Origin: Marisediminitalea oceani
GTDB lineage: Bacteria; Pseudomonadota; Gammaproteobacteria; Enterobacterales; Alteromonadaceae
DNA: 64,000 bases
Direction of reading: 5' to 3'
NCBI RefSeq assembly: GCF_003731635.1
Contig: NZ_RCUA01000032.1
Coordinates: 86,950 to 150,949, forward strand
The notes under the pieces are model-generated. The model did no database searches. It had not been told where the DNA came from and saw only the letters and a list, made by a program, of their open reading frames with translations. The stretch's first letter is position 1; every line of letters begins with the position of its first letter. Positions 19,223 to 27,831 of this stretch are shown piece after piece. A program made the translations under genes and the position numbers.

Positions 19223-20566
19223 GTGCGCACATCTCTGGCCATTTTCCGCGACAAGCGCTTATTCAGTATATTTGTTTTTGGCATTGCCAGTGGTTTTCCC
19301 TGGGTCATGATCGGCTCAGTGCTCTCCGCCTGGCTTAAAGATGAATCCTTGTCACGCTCAGCCATTGGATTGTTTGGCGCTATTTTTGCCGTTTATTCCT
19401 TTAACTTTTTATGGGCGCCGTTACTCGATCGTATTAAACCGCTGGCGCTTGGTCAACGCCGTGGCTGGATAGGGCAAATGCAGTTGCTGATCATTGGTTG
19501 CTGTGTGTGGATGTCGACCCTAGATGCCCAAAGCTCGCTGTATCAGATTGCCCTGTGTGGTTTTATTATCGCATTAAGTTCGGCCACTCAGGATATTGCC
19601 ATTGATGCCTTCAGAATAGACACCATCGCTCAACACGAGACTGACGCCATGTCGGCAGCTTCCTCGTTGGCAACAGCCGGATGGTGGACAGGCTACGGCG
19701 GGCTCGGCGCGATACCGTTTTTGGTGGCCGATTTGCCCGGCTGGGAATGGCAACATATTTATTTATTGTTGGCTGCGATTATGACGTTATGCCTGATGGC
19801 TACGTTGGTGGTGGCTAAAGAGCCAGACGTAAACCGACAAGCTATGCTGGATGCCGCCACTGAGCGCTACCAGGCATTACTTAGTGCTGGCGACAGTCTT
19901 TTCGGTAAGATCTCAAGCTGGTTGTTAGTCAGCCTGGTCGAGCCGTTCCGGGAATTTTTCAGCCGCAACGGGGTAAAACTCGCACTGCAGATCCTGCTGT
20001 TTGTATTTTTGTTTAAAATTGGCGAAGCGTTTCTTGGCCGGATGAGCATTGTGTTTTACAAAGAGATAGGTTTCAGCAACAGTGATATTGGCACTTATTC
20101 AAAATTGCTCAACTGGTGGGTCACCATTGTGTTCTCCATTATCGGCGGACTGGTGAATATCCGCTACGGTATTTTCCGCGGTCTGTTTATTGCTGGCATT
20201 GCCATGGCGGCCAGTAACCTGATGTTCGCCTGGATGGCGGAAATTGGCCCGCATAAGGGCTGGTTTGTGGTCACCATTGTGCTGGATGGCTTTACTTCAG
20301 CATGGAGCACCGTAGCCATGGTAGCCTTTATATCCTTGTTATGTAACCGGGCGTTTTCGGCCACACAGTATGCCCTGATGGCGTCTTTGAGTGTCGCCAG
20401 CCGCACCTTACTGGCATCGGCAAGCGGTATTCTGGTGGATGCAATGGGCGGTAACTGGGCGCTGTTTTTTGTTCTCACCGCCCTGATGGTTATCCCCAGC
20501 CTGGTCATTCTGTACCGGCTGAGGCATAACATTACGGCGATTGAAAAAGGCAACTCTGCCGGATAG
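19223..20566 (+). CDS. ampG: AmpG-family MFS permease
   Basis: The start is the GTG at 19223. The 447-aa protein has about 12 hydrophobic segments and the AmpG signatures GIASGFPWVMIGSVLSAWL near residue 20, FLWAPLLDR near 58, and a QDIAIDAFRID segment near 125. AmpG imports anhydromuropeptides from peptidoglycan turnover and so links wall recycling to AmpR-type regulation. It is somewhat shorter than E. coli AmpG (491 aa), and the exact substrate is inferred. Convergent with the diguanylate cyclase gene. Confidence 0.85.
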   Translation: MRTSLAIFRDKRLFSIFVFGIASGFPWVMIGSVLSAWLKDESLSRSAIGLFGAIFAVYSFNFLWAPLLDRIKPLALGQRRGWIGQMQLLIIGCCVWMSTLDAQSSLYQIALCGFIIALSSATQDIAIDAFRIDTIAQHETDAMSAASSLATAGWWTGYGGLGAIPFLVADLPGWEWQHIYLLLAAIMTLCLMATLVVAKEPDVNRQAMLDAATERYQALLSAGDSLFGKISSWLLVSLVEPFREFFSRNGVKLALQILLFVFLFKIGEAFLGRMSIVFYKEIGFSNSDIGTYSKLLNWWVTIVFSIIGGLVNIRYGIFRGLFIAGIAMAASNLMFAWMAEIGPHKGWFVVTIVLDGFTSAWSTVAMVAFISLLCNRAFSATQYALMASLSVASRTLLASASGILVDAMGGNWALFFVLTALMVIPSLVILYRLRHNITAIEKGNSAG

Positions 20567-20577
20567 TTGAGGGCAAA

Positions 20578-21540
20578 TTATTTGGCCCGCAGAATAGCCT
20601 GATTACGGCCGTTTTCCTTGGCTTCATAGAGCGCCTGGTCGGCAATATCCAGCCATTGCATCTCATTAGCAAAGGCAGAGGAGAATTCCGCCAGACCCAG
20701 ACTTACGGTAAACCTGATAGACTGGCCATCATGGGTGACTTCAGTTGCCTCAGCCGCCTTGCGGATCCGCTCCGCCACCTGCATCGCCCCATCGCCACTG
20801 GCATCGGCTAAGATAATGGCAAATTCCTCACCACCATAACGACCGGCCAGGTCGGTTTCCCGGGTCTGCTTCTTAATGATTTGCGCGAGGGTCTGAATCA
20901 CTTTATCGCCGGCCTGATGGCCATAGTTATCGTTAACCGACTTAAAGTGGTCAATATCAAGCATCACAGCGGTATTGGCCGATTCACGGCGTTTTGCCAG
21001 CCGATACAGACTCTGAAACCGTTCCTGCCAGTAGCGGCGGTTATACAACTGGGTGAGTCCGTCCACACGGCTCATTTCGGTAAGCTGATTATTCAGGCCT
21101 TCAATATTCAGCCGGCTGCTGGCCTGGTCTGTTACGTCATACACCAGCATACACATGCGCTCAACCTTACCGGTGAGCGATGACAGAGGAAACAGGGTCA
21201 CGTTTTGATACATGACGTCCAGTTCGGAGGTAATGGGCCGGTTACAGCCAAACTTAAACAAGTAAGGGCGCTGCTCCCAAATCAGAAACACCGGGGATTT
21301 GAGGTTAAACACAGGCTCTGCTTTTAGCATCAACCAGTCCTGCTCAATCTCCGGAAAGTGCTGGAAAAGCGACTTACCAACAATTTGGCTGGGCCGCAGG
21401 TTACTGTGGTTTTCCATAAACTGGTTCCACACTTCCACCTTAAAGTCGCGGTCGAGCACCACGATACCCACTTCGAGTGAGCTCAGTAAGTCATGTAACC
21501 AATGCTGGCGGCTAAGTTCTTCCATTACATCAGTGTTCAC
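20578..21540 (-). CDS. PAS-GGDEF diguanylate cyclase
   Basis: An N-terminal PAS-like sensor (about residues 10-130) is followed by a GGDEF domain with active-site motif RYGGEEF. An RETD sequence five residues upstream fits the RxxD inhibitory I-site. Together these support an active, product-inhibited c-di-GMP synthase. GTG at 21540 with AGGA nine bases before it is the preferred start; a TTG at 21555 would overlap the upstream gene. The gene follows a response regulator almost without a gap, so the pair probably forms one signalling unit in which the regulator tunes c-di-GMP production. Confidence 0.9.
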   Translation of the reverse strand: MNTDVMEELSRQHWLHDLLSSLEVGIVVLDRDFKVEVWNQFMENHSNLRPSQIVGKSLFQHFPEIEQDWLMLKAEPVFNLKSPVFLIWEQRPYLFKFGCNRPITSELDVMYQNVTLFPLSSLTGKVERMCMLVYDVTDQASSRLNIEGLNNQLTEMSRVDGLTQLYNRRYWQERFQSLYRLAKRRESANTAVMLDIDHFKSVNDNYGHQAGDKVIQTLAQIIKKQTRETDLAGRYGGEEFAIILADASGDGAMQVAERIRKAAEATEVTHDGQSIRFTVSLGLAEFSSAFANEMQWLDIADQALYEAKENGRNQAILRAK

Positions 21541-21544
21541 GGCA

Positions 21545-22558
21545 TTAGTCCTCAATATCTACCAGTCGTGAATAAATACGCTCCATGGAGGTATCCGGGA
21601 ACAGCAACAGCAACTCAAAATGAATGCCGCGCTGTTTAATGCCGTAACCAATTTCCACCGCCATAATACGATTCCAGCGTTGTTTGGTATTCGCCAACAA
21701 ACTTTCCAGCTCACGGTTGCGCCCCAGAATAATCGGTGACGAGTGGCTAAAGGTAACGTTAAGCTGATCAGACAGGGCGTTAAGGCAGGCACCAATGAGA
21801 ATATTAGAAATATCCATCAGCGCTTCAAGCTGCGCTGGCGCGGCCGACAACTGGTCATAATTTAATAGCGTAATGATATTTTCAAAGTCAGTATCGTTGA
21901 AAATCACCAGCGCCTCGCCGTTGATACCGGCACTTACAAACCCTTTGGACACTGCCGAAACACTGTCATTACGATTCACCTCAGCAAAAGCCATATGCAG
22001 CTCGTTGTTCTCAATGATGTTCACATTGGGAATGGGTAAGTCGATAAACTCTCCCAACTGGCGCGCGAGGTTTTCACCAGCGCGGCCCATGGCCACATTA
22101 ACCAGTTCCCGGTAAGCATCCAGCTTTTCGCTGTCGCTGCTGCCGGCCAGACTGGTTTGTTGCTTTCGCTGTTCTGAACGGGCGTCGCCGGTGTAAATGC
22201 CGTACTGCTTGAGTAAAGTAATAAGCTTTTGGTTGTCGATGGGTTTACGAATAAAATCTAATGCGCCCATGGCCAGCATACGGGTGCGCGCTTCAGGCTG
22301 CACATCCCCGGATACAGTAATCACCAGACAAGGTAGATCTTCCCGACGGATGACTTCCATGGTGGCATAACCATCCATCACCGGCATATTCAGGTCGAGG
22401 AACATCACATCGCCTTTTCCGGCGCGGATCATCTCCAGCGCTTCCTGACCGTCTTTGGCAAAATGCAGCAGCACGTCCCAGCCATCGGGAATGGCCCGGG
22501 CCATCTGCTTTCTGGCGAAGGCCGAATCGTCGCAAATCAGTACATTGGTTTTACTCAT
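21545..22558 (-). CDS. Response regulator with CheC/CheX-like output domain
   Basis: The receiver domain (residues 1-120) has the acidic pair DDS near residue 10, phospho-acceptor DVMFLDLNMPVMDG near 55, and RKP with the conserved Lys near 105. The C-terminal part (about 145-330) looks like a CheC/CheX phosphatase-type domain (VNVAMGRAGENLARQL; later ISNILIGACLNAL). Such fusions act in phosphorelay signalling or chemotaxis-like adaptation. It starts 9 bp after the stop of the thyA remnant and runs into the GGDEF gene. In the uninterrupted host these three genes were probably one transcription unit, so insertion in thyA may have altered expression of this pair. Confidence 0.88.
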   Translation of the reverse strand: MSKTNVLICDDSAFARKQMARAIPDGWDVLLHFAKDGQEALEMIRAGKGDVMFLDLNMPVMDGYATMEVIRREDLPCLVITVSGDVQPEARTRMLAMGALDFIRKPIDNQKLITLLKQYGIYTGDARSEQRKQQTSLAGSSDSEKLDAYRELVNVAMGRAGENLARQLGEFIDLPIPNVNIIENNELHMAFAEVNRNDSVSAVSKGFVSAGINGEALVIFNDTDFENIITLLNYDQLSAAPAQLEALMDISNILIGACLNALSDQLNVTFSHSSPIILGRNRELESLLANTKQRWNRIMAVEIGYGIKQRGIHFELLLLFPDTSMERIYSRLVDIED

Positions 22559-22566
22559 AACCCACC

Positions 22567-22839
22567 TTAAATGGCCACCGGCGCTTTAATGTGTGGATGC
22601 GACTGATAATTTTCTAAAGTGAAATCGTCAATACTGAAACCAAAGATATCCTTCACCTCTGGATTGAGCCGCATGGTCGGGCGCGCAAAAGGCTCGCGAC
22701 TTAACTGCAGCTCCGTTTGCTCAAGATGGTTAAGGTACAAATGGGCATCGCCCAGAGTATGGATAAATTCACCGGGTTCGAGGTCGCATACTTGCGCAAC
22801 CATCAGAGTAAGCAAGGCATAGCTGGCAATATTAAACGG
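22567..22839 (-). pseudogene. thyA: 3' remnant of host thymidylate synthase gene
   Basis: Only the last ~90 codons of ThyA survive: [36 protein letters not shown] and the typical C-terminus [10 protein letters not shown]. Homology to ThyA stops abruptly upstream of the PFN codons at about 22,839. The preceding codons (VDVTPIVTK) do not fit the expected catalytic region, and the catalytic Cys is absent. The rest of the host gene is not found in this window. This marks the left junction of the island, which broke the gene at the conserved PFN-(I/V)-A motif. Confidence 0.9.
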
Positions 22840-22997
22840 TTTTGTGACAATGGGGGTTACATCAACAAACGCTTCGCACACATTATTAATCACAATAACT
22901 TAACTCTTTCTTCTTAGTCTAAGCAGCATAGTAATATAAAAGGTGGAAGTGTTAAATTGTAAAAGCTGAAACCATTTCTATAGAAAAGGACTAGACG

Positions 22998-23234
22998 CTA
23001 GTTCTTTCTCAAAAAACTGAGTCCTTCAGTTGGCTCTAAACCAAGCGCCTCGCAATATTGCACATACTCATATACATTTAGCTTACGTTGAAATGTTTCA
23101 ACTTTGTTGACGAATTGATGTGATTCATCAATGCGTTCAGCGAACTGGCGAACCGTCAGCCCTTGCTCTTTTCTGGCGTCTACCAGCCATTTTATTAATG
23201 ACACGTACCGTTGATTATTGATTGTTTTGTTCAT
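22998..23234 (-). CDS. Small XRE-family HTH regulator
   Basis: This 78-aa protein carries one helix-turn-helix of Cro/C1 type: KEQGLTVRQFAERIDESHQFVNKVE around residues 22-47. It is the first gene inside the island from the left junction and may repress the element or a neighbouring gene. ATG at 23234 is preferred over the adjacent TTG. No partner toxin is recognisable next to it. Confidence 0.75.
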   Translation of the reverse strand: MNKTINNQRYVSLIKWLVDARKEQGLTVRQFAERIDESHQFVNKVETFQRKLNVYEYVQYCEALGLEPTEGLSFLRKN

Positions 23235-23342
23235 CAAATCATTATGTTGCCCTTTTCATTTGTCTCCAAAATAGGGATAAGTAGGAAGTAATCTGCTACG
23301 ATATAGACTTTCGATAAACCTTATAATCAGCAACCAATTGAA

Positions 23343-23684
23343 ATGAAAGAACTAACGAATGATATTGACAGTGGACATGTTAGAGAGCTTTTGAAGGTTG
23401 GCGCTCAAGCAATGTTATCTAATCTTCTGGAACATAAAGAGTATCGCGATGGTGTTCTCCAATTAATGGAAAATCACAACCGAATTGAAACAGGTGAATT
23501 GTTATTTGTAGCGCCGTACTATAATTATTGTTGTCAGGCATACGTTGCAGAAGGTAAAAATGGTCTGTATCGCATTTTTCAACAGAATATCTCTCCAAAC
23601 ATTTCAGCCCCAATCTTTACCATGGACTATATAAACTCGGTTTACATTGAAAACTATGAGCGTTATTTCGAAGATAACAAATAG
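23343..23684 (+). CDS. Hypothetical protein
   Basis: This 113-aa protein (starts MKELTNDIDSGHVRELLKVG) has no recognised domain. It is divergent from the XRE gene across about 100 bp, which would suit control by that regulator. The segment LLFVAPYYNYCCQAYVAEGKNGLYRIFQ is aromatic-rich and probably a beta-sheet core. It ends just before an IS30 copy and appears intact. Confidence 0.5.
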   Translation: MKELTNDIDSGHVRELLKVGAQAMLSNLLEHKEYRDGVLQLMENHNRIETGELLFVAPYYNYCCQAYVAEGKNGLYRIFQQNISPNISAPIFTMDYINSVYIENYERYFEDNK

Positions 23685-23700
23685 GATATTCAGGTGTCCC

Positions 23701-24785
23701 GAATTCAGATAATAAGTGCACCACTCATGGTTAAACGGTGAGGAGAGATCAACTGCCTGTTGGTGGTACTCTGTAGTCGCCAAACAAACATGAGTAGTTA
23801 CCATGAGTTACAAGCAGTTGATCGAGGGACAACGATACCAGATTGAGGCCTACTTGCGCGAGGGTTTCAGTTATCGGGAGATTGGAAAACGTCTGAGAGT
23901 GAGTCATAGCACTATTAGTCGGGAAGTAAATCGCAATCGAATTCGGGATAGCCATTACCTGCCGGAAGTCGCTCAGGCGAAGACAATAAAACGACGTTGT
24001 CAGGCCGCAAAGTACAGGATATTTGAACTGACGATTACCTTTGTTGAGTTCGGGCTTAACGAAAAGTGGAGCCCTGAGCAGATTGCTGGTGTAGGTAAAA
24101 TCATCGGTCATCCCGTCAGTCACGAATGGATTTATGGTTATGTCCAGCGGGACAAGTTACGCGGCGGCAAGTTGTATAAACTACTGTGCCAGAGTCACCG
24201 AAGATACCGTAAAGGTAACCGCGCGAAGCGTGTGATTATCCCGAATCGCGTTGGCATAGAACATCGTCCCGCTATCGTGAACAAGAAGGAGCGGTTCGGT
24301 GACTGGGAAGCTGACACGGTTTTGGGCAAGCAAGGAACGGGCGCGATTGTTAGCTTGGTAGAGCGTAAAAGTAAGCTGTATCTGATACGCAAAGTGCCTG
24401 CGAAAAGCGCAGCCGATGTGGCCCGTGCCATGGTAGGCATGTTGTGGAAATATCGCAGTCATGTGCGATCTATCACGGCGGACAACGGCAGTGAATTCTG
24501 TGACCACGAGCTGGTCGCAGAGAAACTTAAAACGGATATTTACTTCGCAAACCCATATTCATCCTGGGAACGCGGACTGAATGAAAACTTTAACGGTTTG
24601 CTTCGCCAATACATACGTAAAGGCACCGATTTACGGACAGTAACGAACAGGCAGATTGCTGAGATTGAACGGGCATTAAATGCCAGACCGAGGAAGTGCC
24701 TTGGCTTCAGGCAACCTGTCGCGGTATTCAATGAATTACGCAAGGCTGCCTAATTTAGCGAGTGGTGCACTTCGGAGTTGAATTC
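23701..24785 (+). mobile_element. IS30-family insertion sequence
   Basis: A 1,085-bp element is bounded by imperfect 26-bp inverted repeats at 23701-23726 and 24760-24785. They match at 21 of 26 positions, sharing GAATTCA at the outer end and AAGTGCACCACTC at the inner end. One transposase gene fills it. I see no clear target duplication (CCC on the left, GCG on the right); IS30 duplications are only 2-4 bp. It separates two small genes and does not visibly interrupt either. Confidence 0.85.
23803..24753 (+). CDS. IS30-family transposase
   Basis: The 316-aa protein starts with an HTH suited to end binding (YREIGKRLRVSHSTISREVNRN near residue 25), followed by the WSPEQIAG and HEWIYGYV segments typical of IS30. 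The DDE catalytic core has FGDWEADTVLGK (first Asp), SITADNGSEF (second Asp) and NENFNGLLRQYIRKGTD (Glu). Length is close to the family norm and no frameshift is seen, so it is probably active. Confidence 0.95.
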   Translation: MSYKQLIEGQRYQIEAYLREGFSYREIGKRLRVSHSTISREVNRNRIRDSHYLPEVAQAKTIKRRCQAAKYRIFELTITFVEFGLNEKWSPEQIAGVGKIIGHPVSHEWIYGYVQRDKLRGGKLYKLLCQSHRRYRKGNRAKRVIIPNRVGIEHRPAIVNKKERFGDWEADTVLGKQGTGAIVSLVERKSKLYLIRKVPAKSAADVARAMVGMLWKYRSHVRSITADNGSEFCDHELVAEKLKTDIYFANPYSSWERGLNENFNGLLRQYIRKGTDLRTVTNRQIAEIERALNARPRKCLGFRQPVAVFNELRKAA

Positions 24786-25019
24786 GCGGTAAGCTAAAAA
24801 CCTTAAAGTTATGAATTTAAGTGTTTTATTTTTAAATTTTGATTGTGGTGTGTGAATCATTTTGATGTATTTTTTTTCGGCCCTCTTTATTGGATAATAC
24901 CTATATAACGAAGATGGATTTATTTTGCCTGGTATTCCAATTCAGGATAATTTTTATCGCCTGTTACCCAAAACTAAGTTTGGTAATTAGCACTACACTA
25001 GCTTTAGGTTACTGTACTC

Positions 25020-25397
25020 ATGTTTAAATGCTCCGAGATAAATTTCACTCCCGAAAAGATTGTCGAAAATTTAGATGTATTGGCTCAGACCTATTCAATA
25101 AGAACGATTACTTTTTTGCGTTCTATAGGTTTGTCATTTGAGATTACTGAACTAGATAACGATAATCCTGCAAATCGGGCGCAAGCCTTAAATAGGCTAT
25201 GCGAAATTGACACCTTTTTAAATTCCGCGCGGCTTTGGTTTACTTCTGATAATGAGTGCTGGAATTGGTTCATGAATGAGCAGCTCGAAGCATTTTCACA
25301 TTTAACGCCGTCAGAAATCGTGAGGCGCTACCAGGGGCGTGGAATTAACGCTTTGCTTGAGTGGGCGGAAGAACGAAATCTTGGTAATTTTCAGTAA
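25020..25397 (+). CDS. Hypothetical protein, possible MbcA/ParS-like antitoxin
   Basis: The 125-aa protein's C-terminal third (WNWFMNEQLEAFSHLTPSEIV, then RRYQGRGINALLEWAEERN) resembles the DUF2384 (MbcA/ParS/Xre) antitoxin C-terminal domain. In that domain a helix ending in LTPxE is followed by a Gly and a final helix. The N-terminal part does not look like a standard HTH. No RES-domain toxin is adjacent. The match is by eye and moderate at best. Confidence 0.45.
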   Translation: MFKCSEINFTPEKIVENLDVLAQTYSIRTITFLRSIGLSFEITELDNDNPANRAQALNRLCEIDTFLNSARLWFTSDNECWNWFMNEQLEAFSHLTPSEIVRRYQGRGINALLEWAEERNLGNFQ

Positions 25398-25491
25398 AAC
25401 CACAGCATATTAATTTCCAGGCATAATGATAAAACGGGAAGTAACACTTCGATTCTTTAGTCAATGTCAGAACTAATAATTGGATAAAAAT

Positions 25492-25797
25492 ATGACAGAT
25501 AATGCTTTTGACGAAATAATGGACAATTTAAAGCATTGGACCAGTGAGGAGATCCATTCACCTTCATTACTAATGTCCTTGGATGATGGTTCTTTCCATT
25601 TAGGCTACTACGCGGGAATGGGGAACTCTGATAGTTCACCTATCGACAATTTTTCGCCACTGTATAGAACAAAAATCAACCAGCTTTATCGCGAGGGACA
25701 ACTGGAAGTCACAGGGCGAGCATTCAGCCTATACCCAGGAAGCGGCCGTTTTAGAAAACTTATATTTACAAAGCAATACCCTGAACCTGGGTCGTAG
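25492..25797 (+). CDS. Hypothetical protein
   Basis: The start is the ATG at 25492 (MTDNAFDEIMDNLKHW); a TTG four codons upstream is possible. The 101-aa product has no recognised domain. It is about 95 bp after the preceding gene on the same strand. Likely soluble, with a short amphipathic N-terminal helix and a beta-rich middle (FHLGYYAGMG). Confidence 0.45.
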   Translation: MTDNAFDEIMDNLKHWTSEEIHSPSLLMSLDDGSFHLGYYAGMGNSDSSPIDNFSPLYRTKINQLYREGQLEVTGRAFSLYPGSGRFRKLIFTKQYPEPGS

Positions 25798-25884
25798 TCA
25801 AAATGGATTTCTATGACTAGATACAATGTACAATAGTTATATTTCGTCAGTCATCAATACAAACTCTACAGGGACCTTACACTT

Positions 25885-26574
25885 ATGAGCACAAAAGAAT
25901 GGGTTTCAGAGCCAGCAGACGGTGTTGGAACTTATCAGGATTGTATCTATGATTGGGACAATTATGAGGTTAACCCTAATCCGGCGGTAATTCAATTAAC
26001 CCACTCCGCTGACACGACGATTACGCAGAAATTCATTAACGATAAATTGGCATCACAATTTACGATGGAAGTGACTATACCTGCGAAAACGTTTGATAAA
26101 ATCGCAATCGAATGGTGCAGAAAGCGCTCTCTCAACACAAATAAATACAAGCTAGAGGAACTACTCAGTAAATACAAGTTTCCGCAATCACATCGAGCAG
26201 ATGAATCGACCGAAGTTCTGGAAGATGCATTAAGTGGTTCTGAATTTACTCAAACGATAAAAGAGCAAAGCGAACAGCCTGAAATCGAAGCTAACCTCGA
26301 AATAGATAATATATTCAACATATTAACTACAGATCCTCTCGAAGCCGAATATATGCAGGAATCCAGTAACAAGTTGCTCCAACTCCGAGATGAGGGTCGA
26401 AATTTGTCCCGAAAATATCCAATACTAAGCAAAATAGGTAGTGAAGAGGAGCATGCGAAGGCATTGAGGACGATGGAAATCCTGCTAAACGATTATGACA
26501 GTAATTTACTGCTGATTGATGCGCTGAGTTGTTCTATCGCTCGATATGAAGCACATAATGACGTTTTAAAATAA
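25885..26574 (+). CDS. Hypothetical protein, first of a coupled pair
   Basis: The 229-aa protein has no recognised domain. The C-terminal half (from about residue 140) is strongly helical and probably a coiled coil (MQESSNKLLQLRDEGRNLSR). The N-terminal part has IPAKTFDKIAIEWCRKR. Its stop codon overlaps the next start in TAATG, so the two products are translationally coupled and likely act together. Confidence 0.5.
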   Translation: MSTKEWVSEPADGVGTYQDCIYDWDNYEVNPNPAVIQLTHSADTTITQKFINDKLASQFTMEVTIPAKTFDKIAIEWCRKRSLNTNKYKLEELLSKYKFPQSHRADESTEVLEDALSGSEFTQTIKEQSEQPEIEANLEIDNIFNILTTDPLEAEYMQESSNKLLQLRDEGRNLSRKYPILSKIGSEEEHAKALRTMEILLNDYDSNLLLIDALSCSIARYEAHNDVLK

Positions 26575-27011
26575 TGGTTAGCATTATGGTCAAATCTACA
26601 AGTGAGGCTCAACAAGCATTTAATGAAGTAGTACAAAATCGACTTTCAGATATATCTTCAGAGCCACTTATTATCGTTGCTTTAGCAATTTGGTACGAAG
26701 ACTTCATACCGGACATAACTCAATTGACCCGGATTAATGAGATAGCAAGAGCCGGGTATGTTTTAGAAAAATTAATGACCTTTCACTGTGTGACCCGTGA
26801 TGTAAGACTCTCGATAACCCCTACGATTAATGAGCTGATTCGGGAGGCTTCAAGTCATATCGAGTTATTACCCATTGGATCGATTCTAAACGTCAAACAG
26901 TTTTCCGGTGACGGGCTAGCACTAAGGTGGAGACTTAGGGAAGACATTCACCGGCAAGTACAAGACTTACTGCCCTACCAAGTGCGCACGTATACACATA
27001 ATAGAGAATAA
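26574..27011 (+). CDS. Hypothetical protein, second of a coupled pair
   Basis: This 145-aa protein starts within the stop of the previous gene (TAATG). It is mostly helical (EAQQAFNEVVQNRLSDIS) with no signal or membrane segment. I do not recognise a family. Tight coupling with the upstream gene and a hairpin just downstream make the pair look like a self-contained two-gene module; a toxin-immunity or small defence role is only a guess from position. Confidence 0.5.
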   Translation: MVSIMVKSTSEAQQAFNEVVQNRLSDISSEPLIIVALAIWYEDFIPDITQLTRINEIARAGYVLEKLMTFHCVTRDVRLSITPTINELIREASSHIELLPIGSILNVKQFSGDGLALRWRLREDIHRQVQDLLPYQVRTYTHNRE

Positions 27012-27016
27012 GGCAT

Positions 27017-27035
27017 TGTAAACTCGTAGTTTACA
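27017..27035 (+). terminator. Hairpin after the coupled gene pair
   Basis: TGTAAACT-cgt-AGTTTACA is a perfect 8-bp stem lying 6 bases past the stop codon at 27011. No T tract follows, so terminator function is tentative. Confidence 0.4.
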
Positions 27036-27150
27036 GCGTGTTGGCTCTTAGCTGTTATCTGAGTCGAAGGTTTGGGAGCATCAATGTTCCGCACTGGTGA
27101 GTTTTCTGGTGAATAGTGGCGGTTCAAAGCGAAATAAAAAGGATATATAA

Positions 27151-27405
27151 ATGCCTGTTTTACGAAGTAATCGGTTACCAATTCAGCATCCCGGGGTTGT
27201 ATTCAAACGATACTATCTTGATAGATATAATATTAAGCTCTCCGATGCTGCGAAGACACTAAATTTGAAGATATCTCATCTTAATAACTTTCTCAACGGT
27301 GAGGCCACTGTTACTACCCCCTTGGCTACAAAATTGGAGAGCGTCACTGGCATTTCATCAGGCTTCTGGCTTAATCTACAGAAAAGCTACAACCTTTATA
27401 CATAA
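27151..27405 (+). CDS. HigA-family antitoxin / XRE regulator (orphan)
   Basis: The 84-aa protein matches HigA/VapI-type antitoxins: it opens IQHPGVVFKRYYLDRYNIKLSDAAKTL, then an HTH recognition helix (ISHLNNFLNGEATVTTPLATKLE), and ends with FWLNLQKSYNLY. AAGGA precedes the ATG at good spacing. The usual HigB toxin gene directly upstream is missing: the 139-bp gap there encodes no RelE-fold protein. It may be an orphan antitoxin or a regulator of the nearby phosphorothioation genes. Confidence 0.8.
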   Translation: MPVLRSNRLPIQHPGVVFKRYYLDRYNIKLSDAAKTLNLKISHLNNFLNGEATVTTPLATKLESVTGISSGFWLNLQKSYNLYT

Positions 27406-27831
27406 TCCATAAGGCAACCATGCTTTTCTCTAGACACAAGTTGTTTTTGTTGTGAGGAAGTTGGCTATAGAAAGAGCGGTGGTTCAAGTCTCCGAAATTA
27501 GAGATAAACCATGCCCGATGTAACAGGACTAAAAATGCATTCCCCGAGAGCTTACGAAAGTGTACAGAATAGCTTGGAGGTACCCTAAATCTTGAATATC
27601 CGATTGCATCTCGTGACAGGAACACATCATTGTACAGTTAGGGTAATTTGGTGGCGTTGTAGAAGTAATATGCATAATATAACCTGAACATTGACTATAA
27701 ATTCTGAGATCACATGTTAATCAAAAACGGGTTGAAAGGCTGTTTTTGTTTCGACATATAGTGCTGTATTTAGGAAGCAAAAAGAATGGCTTGACTTAAC
27801 GAACAGTGAACGTTGGAGCCGAGGCGTATCC
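27406..27831. other. Intergenic region before the methyltransferase gene
   Basis: These 426 bp hold no convincing gene; the one longer open frame on the minus strand lacks coding character. A possible sigma-70 promoter is TTGAAA at 27732 with TATAGT at 27757, at a long 19-bp spacing. GAGG lies about 9 bases before the ATG at 27832. Confidence 0.35.

Noticed and set aside
27012-27150. HigB toxin gene upstream of the HigA-like gene
   Set aside because: The gap is 139 bp, contains stops in all frames and has no RelE-like residues.
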